Assembly: GCA_024811115.1 (NCBI GenBank) | Contig: JAKOGH010000005.1 | Span: 868,001 to 932,000 of the forward strand | Length of the DNA stretch: 64,000 nucleotides | From: Terana coerulea | Lineage: Eukaryota; Basidiomycota; Agaricomycetes; Polyporales; Phanerochaetaceae | Direction of reading: 5' to 3' | Part shown: positions 33,135 through 46,081 of the stretch, one piece after another | Position numbering within the stretch: the first letter of the stretch is position 1 | Layout of the letters: each line of letters begins with the position of its first letter | The notes under the pieces: generated by a model | Database searches by the model: none | The model's input: the letters and a program-made list of their open reading frames with translations, nothing else | Told to the model about the DNA's origin: nothing | Translations under genes and position numbers: made by a program

Positions 33135-36100
33135 ATGGCGGCGATGCTCGACGAAACCCCTGTGCTCAACCGGGAGCGCACCGCGAGCGTACTTGCGTTC
33201 AATAAACTTGATGGAGAAAAGGCAGGCGATGCCTCGGAAAGCTCAGTTATTCCAGACGACGAGAGCGAGAACGTTGCCGTTATCGAGAAAGCGGAGGATG
33301 TGGCGGTTGAGGTCAGTATCCTACACATCTGCATTTGCGACTGGTCTCACTGTGCAAGACATAGGTTATCTCTACAGAGGATGATCCTTCGCTACCGGCA
33401 GTCACGTTCAGGATGGTCTTCCTTGGTATTGGACTAAGCGTGTTCAGCTCAATCCTTTCTACTATCTACACGTTCAAGCCCCAGGTATGGATTGCCCCTT
33501 TCATTTTCAAAAGGATATGATAGCTCAAATCCACTAGAACGCAACTATATCTCAGCTGTTCTGTCTAATCATATCATACGTACTGGGGGAGGGAATGGCG
33601 GGTTAGTAAATAAGTCACCCTTATCATTTCAGTGTAGCTGAACGTTTCTCATTTAAGCTGTCATCCCGAGTAGAGGCTGGCTTAAATATCTGAATCCCGG
33701 CCCGTTCAACATTAAGGGTTCGTTTTGGCTCTTCCACGAAACAGCATTTCCTCCTGACGCCGACTTTCCCAGAACACGCTGCGATCGTCATCATGGCTTC
33801 TACCGCATCATCGGTCGCGGTCGCGATGGAGGTCATCGCAGCAATTGGTGAGGCTATGTTGTCCTGTACGTGATCCTGCTTGCTGATATATCGTCCAACG
33901 CATAGACTTGTTCTACAACCAGAGGCTCAGTGCAGTCGTGGCTATTTTCCAGATCTTTTCCAGTCAAATGCTTGGTTATGGCTTGGCCGGAATGTGTAAG
34001 ACATAGTCATCTGAAGCATCATCATAGCTCTAATTAAGTGTTGTTTACTTAGTGCGCACTTTACTAGTGTACCCGACATAGTGTGTTGAAGCGAACTCAT
34101 GCTGTCTCACAGCATAGATTTTGATGTTTCCTCAGTGCATTTTACCCGTCCTATATCTCAGTGGTGTCTCTGCTACAGAGCTTACACTTTGGCGGCGCAC
34201 TCAACCACAAGAAGAGGTGAGCGTTAGCTTCACAGCATCAAACTGTCACTGATGCACTTTTATCAGAAAATATTTTTGGATTGTTTTCGCTGGCATTTTC
34301 TTCTGGGAATGGTGCGTCCCATGCACGAGTGGTACCTCTTTAGTATAGCGCTCAGTTCTAGGTGAACTTCAGGATTCCGCAGTACTCTTTCCCTCTCCTT
34401 AGTGCCTTCTCCGTGGTATGCTTGATCGATAACGGCCGTTCGCCGTTTGTACGCAATCTGTTTGGCGCTGGGTCGGCAAACGAAGGAATTGGCCTGTTCA
34501 GCTTTAGCACGAGCTGGACACTCATCACCCAAGCAACCCCGCTGGTGTGGCCGCTTCGGACGCGTGAGTACACACTGTCATGGAATCTTCCGACATGAGC
34601 AGCTGACCCCGACATTCACCACCAGAGGTCAACTCATGGAGTAAGCTAAGCTCGCCTTGTGCTACATTCTTCAGCTGACCTCCACGCGCATCCCCAGTTG
34701 GCATGTTCATCGGCTATTTCGTGCTGACACTTGCGTACTACGAGAACAACTTCAACGCCCGGGATCTCGTGTACATGTCTCAGGCGCTGTTCGACAAGAA
34801 CGGGAACACGTACAACCAGACTGCCGTTCTCACTCCCGAGAACGCACTGGATCCGGCGAAGCTCGCCGAGGTTGGGCTCCCGCGCTTCACGGCGACGTAC
34901 GCCGTCAGCCAGGTGTGCTACAACTTCAGCCTCGGCGCGGCGCTCGTCCATGTCGGCTTGTGGCATTGGAAAGACCTGAAAGCCGGTGAGCAGAGCTACG
35001 TATTTTACGGTCGACATGCCTTCACCTGGTGCATCGGCCAGCGTTCTCGGGGTTCAAGTTCATGCGGAGCGGACAGGACATCGACGACAGGCATTATCAG
35101 GGTAAAATACCCTCTCGCGCACACCAAACGCAGTCTCAAATGTTTGTGCAGAGATGAAGAAGTATGCCGAAGTTCCCCAGTGGTGGTATCTGGCGCTCTT
35201 CACCACCTCGCTCGCGGTCGGTATTGGGTGCAGCTATGCTACGCCCACGCCCCTCATGCCGTGGTGGAGCATCATCCTCTTCACGCTCATCAGCGCGGTC
35301 ATTGCTACTTGCTTAGGGTTTAGTACGTCTTTTTATATTCTGCGAGTTTGCACGGTACTCAAGTGTGGTGCAGTCTCGGCTACTACAGGCTTTTCGCTGT
35401 ACATAAGATACGCTATGCAGGTCCTGGCCGGCTTCATCCATCCTGGGCAGCCCATGTAAGCAGCGTCATTGCAACGTGTGCGCAAGTGCGGGTGACCTAA
35501 CATCACGGATAGAACGGTCATGTATGTAAATCTGTACGGTAATAGCACTTCGTTTCAAGCTTTAGCGATGCTACAAGGTAAGCTCAGATTAATCTTCACA
35601 CGAAAAATCCTCAGCGAGTTGCGTTACAGATCTAAAGCTGGGACAGTACACGAAACTTCCTCCTCGCGTGACCTTCGCTGCGCAGATGGCTGGGTCCATT
35701 ATCGGTTCGATCTTCAATTATACCAGTCAGTCTGTGCGCAATGATGATATATCGCCGCTGACTTGGCTGTAGTGATGATCAGCATTGTGAATAATCATCG
35801 AGAGGTCTTACTTGACCCCATCGGGACTCGCACCGTCAGTCGTATCAGGCCCATCGCATTATTGTAGTTCAACTCACATATTCGACGATGCAGTGGAGCG
35901 GATATATCGTCCAACAATACAATTCCGCGTCCGTTGCAATGGGAGCCTTCGGCAAAGAGCTGTACGTGTTCGTGCATATCTCTGTATAGTCTATTCATGC
36001 GACGCGTCCACATCAGGTTTACAGTGGGCAAGCCATACTGGCTCGTGCCGTTCGCTGTCATCTTCGGGCTCCTGTTGCCCGTTCCTTTCTGGCTCATCCA

Positions 36101-36746
36101 CAGATACTCCAGGCCCGACTCCTTCATCTCCAAAGCTTCTGCATACATCAATACTCCCGTCGTGGCTTTGTATGTAGGGTCGCTACCCTACTCGGTCAAC
36201 GGGCAATGGTGGTACGTCCGTTCTCTCATCATGGCAGACTTGACATCTCGCTTGCGTCTGACTTCACAAACAGGTCCGCGCTTACTCTTGGGCTCGCCAC
36301 ACAATGGTGGGCACGAACCCGACGGCCGGCGTGGTTTAAGAAATACAATTACTTGACGTCTGCGGCGCTGGACGGCGGGAGCGAGATCCTGCTCTTCATC
36401 CTGGTGACGCATTGTCACTTGACCATCACTTCGTGACGTGCTAAATGTAGTGGTCATTCCAGAGCTTCGCGGTCTTCGGCGCAAGCAACCGGGCCGTCAA
36501 CTTCCCGAATTGGTGGGGAAACCCGGCGAACCTCTCGGTGGATCGGTGCGCTTTGACTGAGTAGCTTTGGCAAACCGACTGGGTGTACATATTGCAAATA
36601 GACTTCGTATCTATGTGATTGGACTCGTGCTCGGCTGAGCACTGAGTGACAATAGGTACAAGGCTCTCCCGTTTGCAAAGAGAATCGCCCTTTCCGTGAT
36701 GCTATTTCTAGAAATCATTGGGCTATCGCTCGTGAATTATGACTAA
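33135..36746 (+). CDS. Oligopeptide transporter, OPT family
   Basis: Proton-coupled importer of small peptides (tetra- or pentapeptides, glutathione-like) at the plasma membrane. About 18-20 exons join without frame correction. ATG 33135 starts MAAMLDETPVLNRERTAS, an acidic cytosolic N-terminus. Then come AVTFRMVFLGIGLSVFSSIL, the family signature LNPGPFNIKEHAAI, repeated hydrophobic helices (SAVVAIFQIFSSQMLGYGLA; WIVFAGIFFWEWIPQYSFPL; MPWWSIILFTLISAVIATCL), the conserved loop FQALAMLQDLKLGQYTKLPP and DPIGTRTWSGYIVQQYNS. The tail contains NFPNWWGNPANLSVDR and ends RIALSVMLFLEIIGLSLVNYD after a ~110-nt intron (36547-36655). All introns are short otherwise. One acceptor (CAGAG|GAT near 33,379) and the ELY|VFTVGKPYW join are less certain. 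Confidence 0.9.
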
Positions 36747-36807
36747 GTAGTACTAGTGTATTCTATGATTTTATATTATAGTGCGTAATACGCAAGCCAA
36801 GCAGTCT

Positions 36808-38859
36808 TCAGAGGCGAGAGCTGACCATCTCCACGCCCTGCTGCAGCCCGCTCGCACTGTCAAAGACGTTCACCACAGCTCGGCCTCTGAACTCCTCGCA
36901 AGTCTCGACGAAGGAGTTCCACCGCTCATCCGAGACGATCTTGGCCGTGATCCAGGGCTCCATGCGCATCTCCCGGACAAGTGTCCCAAGATGAGGGAGC
37001 ACGGCGTCAAGCGCCGCCGTCTCCCGCTCGGCGATCGCGCGGCGCGACAGGCCGGCGTGCTCGGCGTACCAGAGCGGGTCGAGCTGCACGACGCTTGCGA
37101 CGTAGAGGTCGACGAGGCACGGCCGGACGCCCGCCGCGACAGCTGCGTCGTGCGCCATGCGGTGGCCCATGGCCTCGATGAGCGGCTGGCACTGCGGGAG
37201 GACGAGCCGGTTGACGGCGTCGCTGCGGTGGTGGGCGGAGGACGCGAGCGTCGCGCAGTGCTCCGCGACGAGCCCGGCTTCGTGGCGCGCAAGGAGGCTT
37301 GTCGGGTCGCGCGCAGCTGGTGCGTGGTAGTGTCCTTGCAGCATCTCAGTAGCGAGTTCTGGAAACAAGCGTGAGTTGTGAGCGGGCCTGCCGCATGTAC
37401 TGACCCTACGTACTGATTGAGAGGACCAGAATGTCGCCTTCGGCTATAGCTATTCCCCGTGCATCGTTCTTACATAAAATGTTGAATCAGTAAAGTGGAT
37501 GGAGTGGATGCTTTGAAAACAACATACATGCATGGTAGTCATTTGGTTATGACCGAAGAGCCCCTGTACGCCACAGCGATCGGAGATGGCCAGTATGCCC
37601 GCATTCAGGTGCTGGAAGATCGTGGTCTTCAGAATCCCTGCGATGGCATGGCGCACCCGCGCATCCACGGACGTATCGCTGAACATCCTCGTAGCCCACT
37701 GCACAAACGCGTCCATCACATACGCCTGCGCGGTAAGGACCAGGATCGGGATCTGCTGGGTCCGGAAGTGCAGGATGGGGACGCGGTGGTCCGGCGGGCC
37801 GACGTGGCGACGTAGACTGTACATGGCACCGATCGTGGCGCAGCACTTCAATGCGGGCAGGGCACCGCAGCCGATGGCGAGCGTGCCACAGACCACCCGC
37901 CACATCGACTGCAGGAGTTCGGCTCGGGGAGAGGCAGGCAGCTTCAGCGATCCGAGCAATGCTTCGGCGGGGAGGCGCACGTTGTCGAAGCATGTGATAG
38001 TGTGGTTGAGCGGGGTGGAGCCGCCGCGTTCAGGCAGCAATCTAAAGGCAAGGACATGAGAAAGGGTCAGACGCAAGGCCACGCGTAGCATAACTTTACC
38101 TGCACGTTACTCCGCTACACATCTCCTTCCCGTCGTTGAGCGGAACAAGAAACGGTCGGATACCACGGTTCTCTCCGCGAACAATGAGCTTGGCCCACAC
38201 CACCGCGATAGTTGGCAATCCGGCTGGTACAGTGGGAGGCATAAACCTGGACAGTCATGTTAGCATCTATCAATATCAGATGTTGCAGCCAGAGCATACT
38301 TCGCGGCATCTGGAGTGGGCGTGTGTAGGATAAATTGTCCAGACGATAAGAGCGTCGCAGTCGTCTCGAGGTTGGTGATGTCCAGGCCATGCCCAACTTC
38401 TGTCATAAGAAATTGTCCGCTGTGGAGTAAAACGGTGGTCAGCACGGGCGACAGCTGTGGAAGACGCTGCACGCACTGCTTCCTGTAGTTCAGCAGGTCA
38501 TCTACGAGCGAACCTAACTCTGGTCTGTTAGCAGCTTGCCGGGCAATCGTGCCCGCCGTAAGGTTGACTTGAATGGTCAACAGCGTCATCGCCGCGCCAT
38601 CCAAAACTCCCAACGGGTTCTGATGTAGAGCCCAGAATTTAGGAGTGAGTGAGACGACGTCGTCGATGGTGAGACCTACTCATACCGATTAGTAAAAGAG
38701 AGCACATCAAGGAGAATATACTGACCGTGTGCCCTGGCCACCGCCATGGCTCGCTCATAGGAGAGCTTCGTTTTCTCGCTCCTGGTCAGTCCATGAGTGG
38801 GCGCTGTGAAGAGTGGAATCCCAGCTGAAGTCGGGCGTTCGGTGGGATGCTTGAGCCAT
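36808..38859 (-). CDS. Acyl-CoA oxidase-like flavoprotein, copy 1, C-terminal SRL
   Basis: Acyl-CoA dehydrogenase/oxidase superfamily, which introduces an alpha-beta double bond into acyl-CoA with FAD; oxidases pass electrons to O2 in peroxisomes. Blocks: FTAPTHGLTRSEKTKLSYER, MTEVGHGLDITNLETTATLL (compare the oxidase TELGHGSNVQGLETTA), FILHTPTPDAAK, RGENRGIRPFLVPLNDGKEM, NHTITCFDNVRLPAEALLGS, HFRTQQIPILVLTAQAYVM, ISDRCGVQGLFGHNQM, and a C-terminal domain ending SSRL. SRL fits the PTS1 consensus. The core exons are in frame. The N-terminus is less sure: the ATG at 38859 reaches the conserved FTAPTH block only if one base of AA 38817-38818 (plus strand) is removed, or another first exon exists. 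Tandem with copy 2 at 40.2 kb. Confidence 0.8.
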
Positions 38860-40204
38860 GGATGCCGTCCTCAGAGCGTGTTTTATGAGTGTATGCGCGT
38901 GAAGTATCTTGTGAATGTGAGCACAATCCCGGATGAGCGGTAAATAGGAAGAGCAGGTTAGGACACGGGCGAAGGGCAGCGCACCCAGTCAGCTGCACCA
39001 GGAGATGGAGGGAGGGGGAGAAACATGGATGGAGACTCGGACGAGGCTTTATCTGCACGACTGGACTGTCATATGTAGGGAAGAGAGGAGACAATGGAGC
39101 GAAATGATTGCCGTATAAGGACAAACTTGACCTTGCGTTGCGGACGAACGAGACGTCAACGGAGAAGAGTGCAAATTTAAACACAGACAACCGATCGGCG
39201 CGCAGGCCCTTCGGCGCACGCACAACCGCGTCCCAGACCGGCCAGCGGCGCGGCGGAGACGACCAACCGCCGATGTCATCCTCTTGGGAAGCGACGACGG
39301 ACATGCAAACGGATGGCACTGGGTATACAACGAGGTCAGCGCAATGCAAATAAGCCAGAATTCGTTGCATAATAGAAATCTAGGCGTGACATACAGGACG
39401 ATATAACACCTCTACGCCAGCACACTGTTTCATCGCTATGCACCCCAGATCTATGCCGGCCACAGAAAACCGTTACCTACAGCCGAGAGCGTAGGCGACG
39501 TAACGTCGGGTAATCACTGGAGTTGCCGGGGCGGGCACTGCACCACTTTGGGCCAGGGAACATGACACAAGGAAGAGACAGCGTTACAAGACAACTGTCA
39601 GGTCGACACGTGTGTTAGAGTAGAATATGATATATCGTCATCGCCAAACCACGCACCACGCACCACGCCAGAGCTTAGTCGGGTGTTATATATACACATA
39701 CCACGGACTGACAGGCTGAGTATAGCTTAGCACAACCGCAAGCAGCCTGAGCTGGATTCGGGACTGTCCGAAAGCCGAGGCAGCTCTGGTCAGCCAGTGC
39801 CAGATCGTTCTGGTGCGCCTCAAGCAGAAAGAAGACCGCCCATCTAGTGCTCCCATGGGTTGAAAGTGAAGAACTTTGTAGACCATCTCATGTCGTGAAC
39901 TCGAGTCGCGGAGGGATGATCAGCGGTCCGGAAGAATCGGGTCTAGGAGCGGAGCGCCCGTACCGATTCGGTGTGTCACGGCCAATGCCGAAGACATGCG
40001 CTCGTTGAATATTCTCCAGTTTACGATGCAAATGATATTGAACAAGAGCGTTTGTTACAAGGAGTGCTATTACAATGCCACATGAGGCAGATATACTGTA
40101 GTATCCCCACAGCACAGGTCAAAAGTACAAGAATGATCGCCAACCAATTAGCACTACTTATGTAAGATATCCCAAGTCAGTACACTATCGTACGCAGAGA
40201 TTGA
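38860..40204. other. Intergenic region between the tandem oxidase-like genes
   Basis: 1.35 kb. A reverse-strand open frame at 39888-40115 encodes one hydrophobic helix and a charged tail, but nothing supports it as a gene. Otherwise nothing recognised. Confidence 0.45.
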
Positions 40205-42245
40205 CTACAGATGAGAAGTGACCAGCTCCGTGCGAGGTGGCGGCCGGTTCTCACCGCGGAAGCTCTCGACCGCAGCCGCCCCTTCGAAGACCTCGCACGT
40301 CTCCACGAACGCGTCCCACCGCTCGTCCGACACGATCTTGGCCGTCACCCACGGCTCGACGCCCATCTCGCGCACGAGCCGACCGAGGTGGGGCAGCACG
40401 GCGTCCAGCGCCTGCGTCTCGAGGTCCGCGAGCGCGCGGCGCGTGAGGCCGGTGTGCTCGACGTACCACGCCGCGTCGTCCTTCACGACGCTCGCGACGT
40501 AGAGGTCGACGAGACACGGCTGGACACCGGCGGCGACCGCGGCGTCGTACGCCATGCGGTGGCCCATGGCCTCGATGAGCGGCTGGCACTGCGGCAGGAT
40601 GCGGCGATTGACGTCGCTGCTGCGGTGGTGCGCGCAGGCCGCGAGCACCGCGCGGCTCTCCTCGAAGAGGCCGGCTTCGTGGCGTGCGAGGGAGACTCTG
40701 TGGGTCGGGCGACGCGGGGACCCTGTACCGACCCTGCAGCATCTCTGTCGCGAGTTCTGGCGAAGACAGTGAGCGGGAGAAGTGAGATCGCGGGAGCCAG
40801 ACGTACTGATGGAGAGGACGAGAACGTCGCCTTCGGCGATAGCTATGCCTCTGGTCTCATTCTAACGCAGTATCAATGAATGACAGGTGAAGTTTAGAGC
40901 GTATTATACTACTTACATGCATGGTCGTCATCTGATTGTGGGCGAACAGACCCTGCACGCCACAACGGTCGGAGATCGCAATCCCGCCCGCATTGGTATG
41001 CCCGACAATAGTGGTCTTCATGATACCCGCGATGGCATGTCGCACCCGGTAGTCCACGGACGTATCACTGAACACCGTCGTGCACCACCGCACGAACGCC
41101 TCCATGACATACGCCTGCGCCGTCAGCGTCAGGATCGGGATCTGCTGCGTGCGGAAGTGCATGATGGGCACGCGGCCGCCCGGGCCCGCCGACGTGGCGG
41201 CGCAGGCTGTACAGCGCGCCGATCGTCGCGTAGGCCTTCATGACGGGCAGCGCGAGGCAGCCGATGGCGAGCGTGCCGCAGACGACGCGCCACATCGCCT
41301 GCGTGAGGGCGAGGCGCGGCGAGGCGGAGGGCTCCATGGACCCGAGCAGTGCCGCCGCGGGCAGGCGGACGTGGTGGAATGATGTGATGGCGTGGTTGAC
41401 AGGGTTTGGCCCGCCGCGCTCGGGAAGCAGCCTGAAAGGGGTGAGGATCGCCCGCCGATTTCATGTACATACGCAGGGCAGATCGTACCTGCACTTGATG
41501 CCCGCGCACATCTGCGTGCCGCCGTTGAGAGGGACGAGGAACGGGCGGATCCCGCGGTTCTCTCCGTGCACGATGAGCTGCGCCCACACGACCGCCACGG
41601 TCGGCAGCCCGGCGGGTACTGTGGGAGGCATAAACCTAGAACATCAATTAGCAGTGTGTACGATGTAAAACAGAATACTTACTTCGCAGCGCTCGGTGTG
41701 GGTGTGTTCAGTGAAAATTCGCCTGAAGGCAGGAGCGTGGCGGTCGTCTCGAGGTTCGCAATGTCCAGCCCGTGGCCAATTTCGGTCATGAGGAACTGGC
41801 CGCTGCGAGTGTGTGATATGTCAGCTGGACTGCCTAGACACTCCTGGTAAGATACGTACTGTTTCCTGAAGTTAAGTAGGTCTTCCACGACTGGAGCGAG
41901 CTCGGGACGCTGCACTGCCTGGCGAGCAATGGTGCCTGCAGTCAGATTTATCTGGATGGTGACGAGGGTCATGGCGCCCCCATCCATGGCCATTAGCGGG
42001 TCTTGGTGTAGCTCCCAAAACTTGGGAGACAGAGAGAGGACATCGTCGGCTCTCAATCCTGGAGAAATGACACCAATGGGCAAGCGAATCACAATCAAGT
42101 AAAAGTACTCACGATATGTCAGTACAAGTGCCTTAGCCCGCTCGTACGAGAGCCTGGTCTTCTCGTTTCTCGCTAAGCCATGGGCAGGGGTTGTGAAAGG
42201 TGGAGTGCTGAGTAAATGAACAGCACGGCGTGGTGTGGAAGACAT
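40205..42245 (-). CDS. Acyl-CoA oxidase-like flavoprotein, copy 2, C-terminal SHL
   Basis: Paralogue of the 36.8-kb gene with the same exon blocks: PAHGLARNEKTRLSYERAK, MTEIGHGLDIANLETTATLL, NRGIRPFLVPLNGGTQM, NPVNHAITSFHHVRLPAAAL, RTQQIPILTLTAQAYVMEAF, ISDRCGVQGLFAHNQM, LVDLYVASVVKDDAAWYVEH. ATG 42245 (MSSTPRRAVHLLS) gives a clean N-terminus. It ends VTSHL; SHL also fits PTS1. Two frame breaks are visible against copy 1: an extra base in the C run 41179-41181 (between RRHVGG and RVPIMHFRTQ) and an extra one at GGG 40690-40692 (between DPQSL and LARHEAG). So copy 2 is either mis-assembled or recently disabled; copy 1 lacks both breaks. Confidence 0.8.
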
Positions 42246-45200
42246 GGCAAAGAATGAACAGAGGAAAAGAAGAAGGATTTACTGAGAGGGGAAGGACAGA
42301 CGGTGGTCGGATTGAAACTGAGGCCCGGAGGAGCCACGCGTGCTATTTGTACCCTCGTCCGGGGCCCATGGCTTGGCCGAGGGCCTGGGAGCTCGTTCGA
42401 AGAAGGATGACCCATTGACAAGCAGACGATCATCGCCGTGCTTCTCTGGGACTGTATAGGGCTTTAGCGGCATCCCAGAAGAAGCGTGTGGTTGAGGCAC
42501 CGCTGTGCCTTCTGTCGCTCCCCAGCGTCCAACTCCGCACGGCCTGTCAACAGCAGGGACAGTTGCGGGGCTCGAAGCTAGGTGATGGCTTGGTAGCTGC
42601 AAACGAGTTTCATTTGTTGGAAATGACGGCCCTGATCCCCTGGTGGGAAGCCAGCAGGAGGGGAAGTGAACTTGGTCCCAGGGATTCGATTCGGCTTTAC
42701 CCATGCCGTCTGCTAGTGGAAATCAGCGATATCACACTTTGCCGTGATGCATCATGTATTATGCATACATCACCGCACGACCACGTCATTGACCGTGTCG
42801 TATGAGTCTCGTCCGTGAATCGAACCGTGCGCAGTCGCAGAACCTTGCCTGGCCTGTGAATCCAAACGAAAGGCGGTGTCGTCAACGACACTACAGAAAT
42901 GTAAAGACAAAATGGCCACATACCGCGAGACGAACGTCCTGCTAGCTCGTGGAGGAGTTAAGCCTACGATCGGTCGAGCTGTGATCCTGCGGAACGAGGC
43001 GATGCTTCCTGCGTCGCGACCGCAGAGAGAGAAGGAGTCCAAAATTACCCAAAATGAATTAGCCCTCCGAACGGAACCTTGTCCTTACCACCGGAGCGCC
43101 CAAGCCGTCGGTCGAAATGGGCATCCCCGGGGCGTGGTGGCGGTCTCCGTGTAGCGCTCACCGTGGCTTGCTCCGCGCTTTCACCTCCATGTCCGTCTCG
43201 CACTTGCCTGGCTTCATCCCTGCGTCACAATCATACTGGTACCGATCGGCAGGGCTTTTTTGATCAATGCAGGACGCTCCTATGATTCGAATGTCGAGCA
43301 ATTTGCGCATAACAGCAGTCCGTTCAACCCTCAGTTTGTCGTAACACCGAGGTTGCTAGGGTGCACATGATATACGCGTCTTGGGCTCTCCGAGAGACTC
43401 GGAACCCTTGCAAATCACTGTAAAGTGGTGTTTGTTGATCAGATAATCTAGCTCGACGACAAGCCGCTCTGCAGCGTCAACGGGGTGTCCCAGGTGGTGG
43501 ACGGCGAGAAGCAGTGGGCGAAACGCGTTTGTGCGTACAATCTTTCAGGGGTCATGCTCACCGGTATGTGACCTTCATCCCAGGGAAGCTCGTGCTCGTA
43601 CCATTGACGCCGTGTTGATCTTTCTGTTAGCACTCACGAAGCTCAGACACCCCTCATTAATGCAAGTTTTCACTGCGCATCTAACGCTACACGAGTCCGA
43701 ATAAGCCGGAATGCCCATATGAAGACCTGGAAAGCATTCTTTGAACACCGTCGATGGTCGCGGAGCTCATGCGCCCACGGAGGGCGCCGACAACGTGCGT
43801 CTGCTGCGCGTCATGTCAGCAGGTTCTTGTGCTAAGTGTCGCAATGCGTGATACTTCTCCGCTCGCAAATTGCTCGACTGAAAAGAAGGGAGCGAAAGGA
43901 CTTCAAATCTACGGGAACTCTCAGGTAATCGCTCGACACAGTTGGGACATAGGCTGTCCAATACATAAGTTTCCTGTTTTCTTTCTATGGAATGGCGGAG
44001 CGTGTCTCCGATCAGACTAACTGTGGGACTTAGCCATGTAGGCCTTCGACAAGAGGCCGCCTAAGCCCTTAACAATGCAGATGTCACCTAATGTCTTCCC
44101 ATGTAGCTCACGCTCATAAAAATATATATTTCTAGCATCAGACATTTGTTGCACAAGACAAATGCAATGTGCGAAGCATTGTAGTACCCAAAAATTGTGA
44201 GTGTGCACGACAGCCCGAGAGGCAGTCTGCTCCAAGCTGTTCTCTAGGGTTGAACCCCAGAGTCCGTGAATTGCTCTCAAGGAACTACGCACCCGATGAA
44301 CTCCAAATAACCTCACGCACCCTAACGCTCAGCCCCGCAACTAGTACGAGGCCAGCTCCGTCTTCCTAGACCTAACCACCGCAAGTCGGCAAAACATTAT
44401 GCTGCGAAGCCCCGGGAGTGGCAGAATCCTAGGTGCGCCCCCGCGAAGAGGACACCGAGACGCATAGCGGGCTTGTCGAACATCGGCGGTGCGCGTGTCC
44501 CGTGCGCGTCCAGCCTGCAGGCACTGGCGGCCCCGCGGCACGTTGCAAGGGTTCCACCCGCACGTTCCCCGCCGCTCCTTCCCGGCTAGACTGACATGGA
44601 CTTGTGCGGCCCTGCTGCTCCCGTATTCTTCGCGGCCGTGTGTGGGGCCCGGGATGTCGCCCGCATCGCTGAAGTGCCGCCCCGTCCTTAGTTTTAGGGT
44701 TTGCCAACACCCCCGTGGGTCAATGGGGGCCGAGGCGCAGACTGCTGCTCACGAGTGTAGACGGCGGCAGCCCCAGCGAGGTGTGCGCTGTGCGTGGGCC
44801 GCAGTGTCCTGCGCCGGGGTGAGTGCCGCGGTCTCCTCGAGCTGTTGTGCGTGGTGGTGGGAGACTGAGATGTCGAGCTGCGACGTGTTGGGTGTGGGGA
44901 CCGCTTTATAGACCTCTTTTACGTAATCAAACGCCACGAAGCTGCTGTTCCGTGTTCATGCTACACCACGCCCATCCCACACGACATCGGGCTGGATCAT
45001 GCTTAACAGGTTACGTCGCCGTGAACTTCACGGAGCAGTGTCGGTAGAGAGGAGAGATGCTCGTCGCTCTATGCCTGAAGGCCTCGCGAGCAAGTCGTTC
45101 CCCATGTCCGCCGCGGCCGACCGTCACGGTGCGTGTCGTCCGCGCAACAAGACAAGACTCGCAGAGGAGGCGAAGAGGCTAGTGCAGACAAACTTAAGTC

Positions 45201-46081
45201 GCAGAGTCCAAGCCTCGTACGCAAACATCATGAGGGTGCGGCGCTGACTATTTTGTTGGCTTGTATAAGCACCCTGGTGAAACTCGGCGGTCTCACTCGG
45301 CTCGCCGCATGCTAATTCTAAGGCACACACAGCATCATTAGAGCAACAGCGTTGACAAGCTTGCACTCACGAAGAAGTGTCTGACAGCTTTGTGTTCGCC
45401 TACTCAGCCCGTAGACTGCTCATCGCCATTACGAGCGAGATCCTTCGTAACCCATGACCCACCATGAAGCCCGTAGGTACTTACATAAAAACCCCATTCA
45501 AGACTGCGATCAAGGCGTACGTGCACTTGTGCATCAGACAACTGTCTCGCACCCTGTGGTTCTTCCGCTGAAATTACTAGTTGCCACCTGTGCAGGTCGT
45601 GCCGTCGTAACACGTAGCACGCCCGCCTGCGGGGCCTTGCTGCTCGTGCAACATTCCGGTATAATAGCGATGAATCCGACGACCGCTGCGCACTTTGCTG
45701 GATCCTATTGGCTATGAAGCAAGAACGACGTTCGAGGCAGGGAGGAAGGGTGGTCTCTGCCGCAGCACGCATGCGGTGCCGAACAACGAACGGCGGCGGC
45801 GCCCCGGCACAACATGGTTTCGGACTGCGCTGTGATCTTATCAGATAACTAAGCAGGCGCGCCCCTATATCAGCTTACGTGCACGCGTTGACTACAGTCC
45901 ATTTAGCAGCCAGTACTGGTTTCCCGGACAGATATAACCCCACCACCCGCTCTCCATATGCCCTGCACACATTCTCGCCTCGCTCAAAGCGGTTTACCCG
46001 AGCTTTCCGCACCGACTTCGCGACCATCGCGGGAGTAACGACATCTAGCCGGTCCGGAAAACATACAAAGCTGGGAGCACG
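42246..46081. other. 3.8-kb region without recognised genes
   Basis: Contains a GC-rich island at about 44,450-44,870 with several long overlapping frames, none of which resembles a family I know. A short coding-like stretch at 43,451-43,550 (acceptor-like CTAG, then DDKPLCSVNGVSQVVDGEKQ) could be an exon relic. I see no intact gene. Confidence 0.45.

Noticed and set aside
39888..40115. Reverse-strand frame with one hydrophobic helix between the oxidase-like genes
   Set aside because: A single helix and a charged tail are not enough. No start context or conservation could be established.
43451..43550. Coding-like stretch DDKPLCSVNGVSQVVDGEKQ
   Set aside because: No homologous family recognised and no convincing neighbouring exons. 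Too short to call.
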